This document shows positions 57,938 through 64,000 of a stretch of 64,000 bases of DNA, in pieces. The stretch lies in contig NZ_PZJV01000001.1 of assembly GCF_003206155.1 (NCBI RefSeq), positions 1 through 64,000 of the forward strand, given 5' to 3'. The translations under genes were made by a program, and so were the position numbers. The DNA is from Salinicola halophilus (lineage in GTDB: Bacteria > Pseudomonadota > Gammaproteobacteria > Pseudomonadales > Halomonadaceae). The notes beneath the pieces were generated by a model. It worked only from the letters and a program-made list of their open reading frames with translations. It searched no databases and was not told the DNA's origin. How positions within the stretch are numbered: position 1 is the first letter of the stretch; every line of letters starts with the position of its first letter.

Positions 57938-59710
57938 ATGGCGAAGCGCAAACCGCACGTCGACGTGGTCATGATCGGACTGGGCTGGACCAGCTCGATG
58001 ATGGGCATGGAGCTGACCGACGAAGGCTTGAACGTGCTCGCGCTGGAGCGCGGGCCGGATCAGGACACCGTTCCCGATTTCGCCTACCCCAAGATGGCCG
58101 ACGAGCTGACCTACGCGGTTCGCTACCAGCTGATGCAGCGCCCGGCCAAGAGTACCGTGACCGTCCGCCACGGCGTCCGCGACATGGCCGTTCCCTATCG
58201 CAGTCTCGGCTCGTTTCTGCCCGGCAACGGTGTCGGCGGTGCCGGCACGCACTGGAACGGTCATACCTGGCGGCCGCAGCCTCAGGAGCTGCGGCTGAAA
58301 AGCTACGTCGAGGAGAATTTCGGCGCGGATATCATCCCCGACGAGATGACGATTCAGGACTTCGGTGTCTCCTACGACGAGCTCGAGCCGCATTTCGACT
58401 TCTTCGAGAAGGTCGCCGGCATCTCCGGCAAGGCCGGCAATCTCAACGGCGAGACGCAGCAGGGTGGTAATCCGTTCGAGGGCTGGCGGTCCAGCGAGTA
58501 TCCCCTGCCGCCGATGCCACGCACGCTCAACGACACGATGTTTCGAGACGTGGCCAGCGCCCAGGGGCTGCATCCGTTCCCGATGCCGGCCGGCAACGCC
58601 TCCGAAGCGTACACCAACCCCTACGGCATGCAGCTGGCACCCTGCAACTACTGCGGCTTCTGCGAACGCTTCGGCTGTCTCAACTACTCCAAGTCGTCGC
58701 CGCAGACCTGCGTGCTGGGAGCATTGAAGCGACGCGACAACTTCAGCTACCGCACCAACTGCGAGGTGATGAAGGTCGAGCTGGCGGAGGACGGCAAGAC
58801 GGCGACCGGCGTCACCTACATCGACGAGAACGGCGACGAAGTGTTCCAGCCCGCGGATCTGGTGATCATGGGCGCCTACTCACTGCACAACGTGCACCTG
58901 CTGCTGCTCTCGGGCATCGGCAAACCCTATGACCCGATCAGCGGCGAAGGCGTGGTGGGCAAGAACTATGCCTATCAGATGAACGGCGGCGCGACGCTCT
59001 ACTTCAAGGACAAGGCGTTCAACCCCTTCATCGGTGCCGGCGCCAACGGCGAGGTGCTCAACGACTTCGGCGTCGAGCAGATCGATTTTGCCAAAGAGGG
59101 ATTCATCGGCGGCTCCTATTTCAACGCCGCGATGACCAACGGTCAGCCGATTCGCAATATGCCGCTGCCCGGAGGCGCTCCCCAGTGGGGAGCCGAGTGG
59201 AAAGAGGCGGTGCAGGAGACCTACGGTCACACCATGACCATCGGTTCGCACGGCAGCAACATGGCCTATCGAGACTGCTGCCTGGACCTGGACCCCACCT
59301 ATACCGACGACCACGGGCGGCCGCTGATGCGCATGACCTTCAACTGGAAGGCCAACGACGTGCGCATGACGCAGTTCATGAAAGACAAGATCGACACGCT
59401 CTCCCAGGCCCTCGAGCCGGACGACTACAAGCTCTCGTTCAAGGACTTCGAGTCCCAGTACGACGTGCGCCCGTACCAGACGACGCACAACGTTGGCGGG
59501 GCGATCATGGGCAGCGACCCGAGCACCAGCGTGCTCAATCGCTACCTGCAGAGCTGGGACGTGCACAACGTCTTCGTCATGGGGGCGAGCGCCTTCCCGC
59601 AGAACATCCAGTACAACCCCACCGGTCTCGTCGGCGGGCTGACCTACTGGGCGGCCAAGGCGATACGCGAGCAGTACCTGAAAAATCCCGGACCGCTGGT
59701 CCAAGCCTGA
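57938..59710 (+). CDS. GMC-type FAD-dependent dehydrogenase large subunit
   Basis: Catalytic subunit that oxidises a sugar acid, sugar or polyol (gluconate, ketogluconate, sorbitol and fructose enzymes share this family). 590 aa without its own signal. FAD-binding loop MIGLGWTSSMMGMELTDEGLNVLALERG; GVGGAGTHWNGHTWRPQP; a cysteine cluster C236, C239, C242, C247 (CNYCGFCERFGC) that may bind an iron-sulfur cluster. The active-site His/Asn region is at the C-terminus (TTHNVGGAIMGSDPSTSVLN, NPTGLVGGLTYWAAKAI). ATG 57938 follows GGAGAGAGGG, 2 bp after the gamma subunit stop. Electrons pass to the cytochrome c downstream. Confidence 0.92.
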   Translation: MAKRKPHVDVVMIGLGWTSSMMGMELTDEGLNVLALERGPDQDTVPDFAYPKMADELTYAVRYQLMQRPAKSTVTVRHGVRDMAVPYRSLGSFLPGNGVGGAGTHWNGHTWRPQPQELRLKSYVEENFGADIIPDEMTIQDFGVSYDELEPHFDFFEKVAGISGKAGNLNGETQQGGNPFEGWRSSEYPLPPMPRTLNDTMFRDVASAQGLHPFPMPAGNASEAYTNPYGMQLAPCNYCGFCERFGCLNYSKSSPQTCVLGALKRRDNFSYRTNCEVMKVELAEDGKTATGVTYIDENGDEVFQPADLVIMGAYSLHNVHLLLLSGIGKPYDPISGEGVVGKNYAYQMNGGATLYFKDKAFNPFIGAGANGEVLNDFGVEQIDFAKEGFIGGSYFNAAMTNGQPIRNMPLPGGAPQWGAEWKEAVQETYGHTMTIGSHGSNMAYRDCCLDLDPTYTDDHGRPLMRMTFNWKANDVRMTQFMKDKIDTLSQALEPDDYKLSFKDFESQYDVRPYQTTHNVGGAIMGSDPSTSVLNRYLQSWDVHNVFVMGASAFPQNIQYNPTGLVGGLTYWAAKAIREQYLKNPGPLVQA

Positions 59711-59721
59711 GGAGCGCGACC

Positions 59722-61050
59722 ATGATGCATCGAATCGGTTTCATCGCGCTGGCAGGACTGGGGCTGATGAGCACAGCGGGCACGGCGCTGGCGGCCGCCT
59801 CTGCCGACCATTCGCAGGACGAGGTGGCGCGGGGCGAGTACCTCAGCCGCGCCGGCGACTGTGTCGCCTGCCACACGGCGCCGGGCGGCAAGCCCTTCGC
59901 CGGCGGTCTCGAGATCGACAGTCCGTTCGGCACCATCGTCTCGACCAACATCACGCCGGACCCGGAAGCCGGCATCGGCGACTACAGCCGCGACGAGTTC
60001 GCCGCGGCGCTGCGCGAAGGCGAGCGCGCCGACGGCGCCAACCTCTATCCGGCGATGCCGTATACCGCCTACGCCAAGCTCAGTGACGACGACATCGACG
60101 CGCTCTACGCCTACTTCATGCAGGGCGTAGCGCCGGTGGACGAGGCCCCGGCCGAGAGCGACATCGGCTTTCCGTTCGACCAGCGCTGGGGTATCGGCCT
60201 GTGGAACTGGCTGTTCGCCGACACCGAGGCCTTCGAGCCCCGCGAGGGGCAGGACGCGCAGATCACCCGCGGCGCCTACCTGGTTCAGGGGCTCGGCCAC
60301 TGCGGTAGCTGTCATACGCCTCGCGGGCTGTTCTTCCAGGAGAAGGCGCAGGACGATGACGACGAGGCGTTTCTCGCCGGGGCGAGCCTGGGCGGCTGGT
60401 GGGCGCCCAATCTGCGCGGTGGCGGCGAGGGCGACGCCGGTTTGCAGGGCTGGCGTCAGGAGGCGATCGTCGAGTATCTGGCGACGGGGCGTAACGACCA
60501 CGACGCGGTGGTCGGCGAGATGACCTCGGTGGTGGCCAACAGCACCTCTCATCTGACCGATGACGACCTGCAGGCGATCGCCGCCTACCTGAAATCGCTG
60601 CCGCGAGAGGCCGACGGCGAGGAGAAGCAGAGCGATACCACGCCGGCGCAAACCGAGCGAGTGCTCACCGCCGCCGACGTCGAGGCGGACGCGGGGGCGC
60701 GGCTCTATCTCGACAACTGCAATGCCTGCCACTTCGCCAACGGCGAGGGTGCCGCGAAGGTCTTTCCGTCGCTGGTGGGCAACGAGCTGGTCAACGCCGA
60801 CGACCCGACCGGGCTTTTGCACGTGATTCTCGAAGGCGCCCGGCTGCCCTCGACGCCCGCCAAACCCGAAGCGCTGGCGATGCCGGGCTTCGCCTGGCGG
60901 CTCAGCGATACCGAGGCCGCCGAGCTTGCGACCTTCGTGCGCGGCGCCTGGGGCAATCACGGGGATGCCGTCAGCGCCGACCAGGTCGCCGAGGTGCGAG
61001 AAACGCTGCCGGAGGATCGCGAGACCAGCGCGCCGGACTTCGAGCCGTGA
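59722..61050 (+). CDS. Triheme cytochrome c subunit of the flavin dehydrogenase
   Basis: Periplasmic electron acceptor linking the flavoprotein to the respiratory chain. 442 aa with a Sec signal (GFIALAGLGLMSTAGTALAAA). Three heme c sites: CVACH (47-51), CGSCH (194-198) and CNACH (333-337), each followed by a family-typical Met-containing region. The linker before the third heme (about 305-325) is acidic and Lys-rich. The usual C-terminal membrane anchor is absent: the tail reads EDRETSAPDFEP. So membrane attachment may come from partners. It starts 11 bp after the GMC gene stop after GGAGCG; the operon order is small subunit, GMC, cytochrome. Confidence 0.93.
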   Translation: MMHRIGFIALAGLGLMSTAGTALAAASADHSQDEVARGEYLSRAGDCVACHTAPGGKPFAGGLEIDSPFGTIVSTNITPDPEAGIGDYSRDEFAAALREGERADGANLYPAMPYTAYAKLSDDDIDALYAYFMQGVAPVDEAPAESDIGFPFDQRWGIGLWNWLFADTEAFEPREGQDAQITRGAYLVQGLGHCGSCHTPRGLFFQEKAQDDDDEAFLAGASLGGWWAPNLRGGGEGDAGLQGWRQEAIVEYLATGRNDHDAVVGEMTSVVANSTSHLTDDDLQAIAAYLKSLPREADGEEKQSDTTPAQTERVLTAADVEADAGARLYLDNCNACHFANGEGAAKVFPSLVGNELVNADDPTGLLHVILEGARLPSTPAKPEALAMPGFAWRLSDTEAAELATFVRGAWGNHGDAVSADQVAEVRETLPEDRETSAPDFEP

Positions 61051-61095
61051 GCGCAGCCTAGCGAGCGTCCGAGAAGGCGCGCGCCAGGCCCGCTT

Positions 61096-61131
61096 CGACG
61101 CCCCGCCAGTCCTCCGACCGGCGGGGCGTCG
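61096..61131 (+). terminator. Hairpin after the dehydrogenase operon
   Basis: A 12-bp perfect stem CGACGCCCCGCC / GGCGGGGCGTCG with a 12-nt loop lies 45 bp after the cytochrome stop. No T tract follows; a second weaker hairpin (GCCTGC/GCAGGC) comes directly after. Probably ends the operon transcript. Confidence 0.6.
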
Positions 61132-61286
61132 TCGTGTCGCGTCGCCTGCAATGCGCAGGCGTCGTGTCGCGTGTGGCGGCGCTCGGTCGACCCTCCCGGC
61201 GTCGAGCGAGGCCGGCAGCCCGCGACAGGGCGCGGCCTTGCGTTAGAATGCGAGACGACTTCTCGCGTTCCAAGGACACGCTGCCC

Positions 61287-61973
61287 ATGTCGGATTTCAA
61301 GATCGCTCCTTCCATTCTCTCCGCCAACTTCGCCTGCCTCGGGCAGGAAGTGGACGACGTGCTCGCCGCCGGTGCGGACATGGTCCATTTCGACGTCATG
61401 GACAATCACTACGTGCCCAATCTCACCATCGGGCCGATGGTCTGCGAGGCACTGCGCAAGCACGGCATCACAGCCCCCATCGATTGCCACCTGATGGTCA
61501 AGCCGGTGGATCGGCTGATCGGGGACTTCATCGACGCCGGCGCCAGCTATGTCAGCTTCCACCCGGAAGCCTCCGAGCACGTCGACCGCTCGCTGCAGCT
61601 GATTCGCAGCCAGGGTGCCAAGGCGGGGTTGGTCTTCAATCCGGCCACGCCGCTTAGCTATCTCGACTACGTCATGGATAAGGTCGACATGATCCTGATC
61701 ATGAGCGTCAATCCCGGGTTCGGCGGCCAGTCGTTCATTCCCGCGGCGCTGGACAAACTCAAGGAGGCGCGTCGGCGCATCGACGCAAGCGGCCTGCCGA
61801 TTCGTCTCGAGGTCGACGGCGGCGTGGGGGTCGACAATATCGCCGAGATCGCCTCGGCGGGGGCGGACACCTTCGTTTCCGGCTCCGCCATCTTCAAGGC
61901 GCGCAATCTCGAGGACGTCAACCGCTACGACAGCGTGATCGGGCGGATGCGCGACGCACTCGCCAGCGCCTGA
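61287..61973 (+). CDS. rpe: Ribulose-phosphate 3-epimerase
   Basis: Interconverts D-ribulose 5-phosphate and D-xylulose 5-phosphate in the pentose phosphate pathway. 228 aa (E. coli 225). Typical blocks: [110 protein letters not shown]. Zinc-binding His and Asp are in these motifs. The start ATG 61287 follows AAGGA at 10-nt spacing; a TAGAAT box at 61244 is a possible -10. The stop shares one base with the GIY-YIG start. Confidence 0.95.
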   Translation: MSDFKIAPSILSANFACLGQEVDDVLAAGADMVHFDVMDNHYVPNLTIGPMVCEALRKHGITAPIDCHLMVKPVDRLIGDFIDAGASYVSFHPEASEHVDRSLQLIRSQGAKAGLVFNPATPLSYLDYVMDKVDMILIMSVNPGFGGQSFIPAALDKLKEARRRIDASGLPIRLEVDGGVGVDNIAEIASAGADTFVSGSAIFKARNLEDVNRYDSVIGRMRDALASA

Positions 61974-62320
61974 TGGCCGGCAGTGACGATAGCGAGCGCC
62001 GCTGGTATGTCTATCTCGTCGAGACCGCCGGCGGTGCGCTCTACACCGGTGTGACCACCGACGTGACGCGGCGGGTCGAGCAGCACGCTCGCGGCCGGGG
62101 GGCGCGGGCGCTGCGCGGCAAGGGGCCGCTGACGCTGCGCCACGCCGAGTACGTCGGCGCGCACGGCGATGCGCTGCGGCTCGAGGCGTCGATCAAACGG
62201 CTCAGTGCGGCGGCCAAACGGCGCTGGCTCACCGGGCGTCACGAGCAGGCGCCGAGTGAGCAGGCGGCAGGCGAGCGCTGTCATCGTAATGTCATCATTC
62301 CCGGCCAGGCCGACGGCTAG
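61973..62320 (+). CDS. GIY-YIG nuclease family protein (YhbQ-like)
   Basis: 115-aa single-domain GIY-YIG protein. WYVYLVETAGGALYTGVTTDVTRRVEQHARG contains the GIY-YIG-type pair (YVY...LYTG), with the conserved Arg and the later LEASIKRLSAAAKRRWL helix. Such stand-alone proteins (YhbQ) are reported to cleave or repair branched or damaged DNA; function is not established. The C-terminus has a 25-residue extension past the domain. Translation is coupled to rpe by a TGATG overlap. Confidence 0.9.
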   Translation: MAGSDDSERRWYVYLVETAGGALYTGVTTDVTRRVEQHARGRGARALRGKGPLTLRHAEYVGAHGDALRLEASIKRLSAAAKRRWLTGRHEQAPSEQAAGERCHRNVIIPGQADG

Positions 62321-62354
62321 ACTTCACGCCACTTAACCGTCGAGGAGTGGGTCC

Positions 62355-63095
62355 ATGAAAGTCGTCGCGCTACACAATCTGAAAGGCGGCGTGGGCAAGA
62401 CATCGGCAGCGGTGAATCTCGCCCGCGAGGCCAATCGGGACGGTTTACCTGTGCTGGTATGGGATCTGGACGCGCAGGGCGCCTCGACCTGGGTGCTCGG
62501 CGGCGAGAACGGCCTCGGGCGCAAGGTGAAAAAGCTGCTCGCCGGCAAGTCCCCGCTCGGTGAAGAGGTCCAGCACACCGATTGGGAGCGCCTCGATCTG
62601 CTGCCGTCCGACATGCGCATGCGCGAGCTGGATCGCTTGCTCGACGACGGCAGTAGCGGCGACAAGCATCTCAAGCGCCTGATCGCACCGTTCAGTGAAG
62701 AGTACGCGCTGCTGATTCTCGACTGCCCCCCGGGACTGTCGACACTCTCCGACCAGCTGGTGCGCGCCGCCGATCGTATCCTGGTGCCGACCATCCCGAG
62801 TCCACTATCGGTGCAGGCCTTCTCGCGGATGATGGCGCATTTGGATCTCAAGAAGCGCCAGCGTCAGCGGGTCACGCCGTTCTTCAACCTGGTCGATCGT
62901 CGCCGCAAGCTCCACCGAGAGTGGCTGGAGACACCGCCGGCGGCGATCGGCCCCGTCATGCAGAGCTGGATACCCTACGCCAGCGCCGTCGAGCGCATGA
63001 GCCTCGAGTGTCGCCCCCTCGCCGATCTGGCGCCGCGAAGCCGGGCGACCCTCGCCTATCGTCAGCTGTGGCAGGAGCTGAAGGCGTCGCTCTAG
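62355..63095 (+). CDS. ParA family ATPase, orphan
   Basis: 246-aa ParA/MinD-type ATPase. Deviant Walker A KGGVGKTSAAVNLA at residues 10-22; Walker A' WDLDAQGASTWVL; Walker B LLILDCPPGLSTLSDQLV. It lacks an N-terminal DNA-binding domain and no ParB lies nearby, so it is probably not a chromosome-segregation ParA; such orphans position other cargo or act in cell organisation. It follows the GIY-YIG gene by 34 bp, with GAGGAG upstream of the start; an operon is possible. Confidence 0.88.
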   Translation: MKVVALHNLKGGVGKTSAAVNLAREANRDGLPVLVWDLDAQGASTWVLGGENGLGRKVKKLLAGKSPLGEEVQHTDWERLDLLPSDMRMRELDRLLDDGSSGDKHLKRLIAPFSEEYALLILDCPPGLSTLSDQLVRAADRILVPTIPSPLSVQAFSRMMAHLDLKKRQRQRVTPFFNLVDRRRKLHREWLETPPAAIGPVMQSWIPYASAVERMSLECRPLADLAPRSRATLAYRQLWQELKASL

Positions 63096-63212
63096 TCGCC
63101 GTCTGAGCAATCGGTGAGTCCAGGCACTCTTCAGACGAAGCCCAGTGGCTTGCTCGGCACCGCGAGAGCACGCTTCGAGTACCTCCGGCACTATCGGAAG
63201 ACTCGCCGCGCA

Positions 63213-63241
63213 TTCGGTCACGTCGGCGGAACCTGTATACT
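63213..63241 (+). promoter_or_regulatory. Candidate promoter of the FAN1-like gene
   Basis: TTCGGT (63213-63218) and TATACT (63236-63241) are 17 nt apart, about 79 bp upstream of the ATG at 63320. The -10 is close to consensus; the -35 is weak. The rest of the 224-bp gap shows nothing else I can support. Confidence 0.5.
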
Positions 63242-63319
63242 TGCCCAGTGAATGCGGTCGCCGCCTGCGACCGCAGGAGCGTTCGATGTTCGTCTCTCTC
63301 CGGCTCCGGTGGCAACTGC

Positions 63320-64000
63320 ATGGCTCGGCCCGTTCTCGACGATCCGCTCTACTACCTCGTCAATTTTCGTCGCGTGCTCGACTGGCTCGAAGCGCGCTAC
63401 GCCGACCTGCTGAGCGAAGCCGAGGCCGCCTTCATGGCGGACTTCGCCGCGCTGCCGGAGGCGTCGCAGGCGCTGCTGGTGCGCATGGTGATGCGCAAGG
63501 GCGAAGACTTTCGCGACAGCCGTCTGAGCTATCCCGAAATCGGGGACACCGCGGATGCCGTCGCGCCGCTCATCGCCGCAGGCCTGGTCGAGGAGGGCGC
63601 ACCGCTGACGCTGGAGGCGCTCTTCGCGCTTACCACCAAGCCTGAGCTGCGGGCCGGGCTCGACGGCGTCTTCGCCGACCAGAGGCTTTCGCGCAGCGCC
63701 AGCAAGGGCGAGTGGCTGTCGCACCTCGAGGCCAGGGAGTTCACGCCGCGCCCGCTGGCCCAGTGGCTGCCGACGCTCGGCGATCGCCACTATCGGCTGA
63801 CGGTGGACGCGATGGCAGAGCGTTTCCGCCTGATGTTCTTCGGTAACCTGCGCCAGCAGTGGTCGGAGTTCGTGCTCGCCGATCTCGGCGTCTACCGCTT
63901 CGAGACGGTGGCGCTCGACGCCGATTCGCGGGCGTTTTCCGCGCGTGACGAGCTCGAGAGCTATCACCGTCTACATCGACTGCGGGAGCGTTTCGAGGCG
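63320..64000 (+). CDS. VRR-NUC/FAN1-like nuclease, N-terminal part (cut by window end)
   Basis: 227 codons, open to the window edge. It begins MARPVLDDPLYYLVNFRRVLDWLEARYADLL. Then come SQALLVRMVMRKGEDFRDS, LSYPEIGDTADAVAPLIAAGLVEE and LTLEALFALTTKPEL. These match the N-terminal region of bacterial FAN1 homologues, which are structure-specific nucleases with a C-terminal VRR-NUC catalytic domain and act in crosslink repair; the catalytic domain lies outside the window. The ATG at 63320 is chosen from family similarity; a clear ribosome binding site is not visible (GGCAACTGC precedes it). The gene follows the ParA gene but probably has its own promoter. Confidence 0.86.
   Translation, partial: MARPVLDDPLYYLVNFRRVLDWLEARYADLLSEAEAAFMADFAALPEASQALLVRMVMRKGEDFRDSRLSYPEIGDTADAVAPLIAAGLVEEGAPLTLEALFALTTKPELRAGLDGVFADQRLSRSASKGEWLSHLEAREFTPRPLAQWLPTLGDRHYRLTVDAMAERFRLMFFGNLRQQWSEFVLADLGVYRFETVALDADSRAFSARDELESYHRLHRLRERFEA

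Overview
The window looks like a chromosomal segment of a GC-rich gammaproteobacterium, most likely a member of the Halomonadaceae (Halomonas/Salinicola-like). This is an inference from the mix of orthologues (rlmM, epmC, uup, slyA, fadBA, leuS-lptE-holA, miaB-ybeZ-ybeY-corC-lnt, cysTWA, rpe) and the strongly GC-biased third codon positions; no database search was possible. Nearly all DNA is coding. There are no recognisable phage genes, insertion sequences, CRISPR arrays or tRNAs.

Layout. 1-0.09 kb: 3' end of a 5S rRNA and its terminator, closing an rRNA operon. 0.2-9.8 kb: housekeeping and stress genes (rlmM, tusA, a MATE pump, epmC, tatD, uup, uspA, slyA) with three conserved proteins of unknown function. 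9.9-15.6 kb: a DUF2914 membrane protein, the fadBA beta-oxidation operon and an LD-carboxypeptidase. 15.8-31.4 kb: a PAS-GGDEF-EAL protein, a MAPEG protein, then a three-gene type I secretion operon (TolC, HlyD-type adaptor, PrtD-type ABC exporter). That operon is divergent, across a 670-bp AT-rich region, from a 2485-residue mosaic protein with no signal peptide, several carbohydrate-binding-like modules and a sugar-dehydrogenase-like propeller. This is the most unusual locus of the window.

31.5-47.1 kb: Bcr/CflA-type MFS exporter, holA-lptE-leuS, a divergent zinc-ribbon gene, an MHS transporter plus a DUF1338 2-oxoadipate dioxygenase, then lnt, corC, ybeY, ybeZ and miaB (same order as in E. 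coli). 47.3-49.9 kb: DUF1820, SH3/coiled-coil membrane protein, tpm, YajG lipoprotein. 50.0-56.9 kb: a minus-strand run of ggt, an MFS transporter, sulfate-binding protein, cysT, cysW and cysA, i.e. a sulfur and gamma-glutamyl acquisition block. 57.2-61.1 kb: a three-subunit periplasmic flavin/cytochrome c dehydrogenase of the gluconate 2-dehydrogenase family. 61.3-64.0 kb: rpe, a GIY-YIG protein, an orphan ParA ATPase and the first 227 codons of a FAN1-like VRR-NUC nuclease cut by the window edge.

Working together: the secretion operon and the giant protein form a plausible exporter-substrate pair. The nearby c-di-GMP enzyme and the distant dehydrogenase operon suggest, but do not prove, a surface or extracellular sugar-binding and sugar-oxidising lifestyle.
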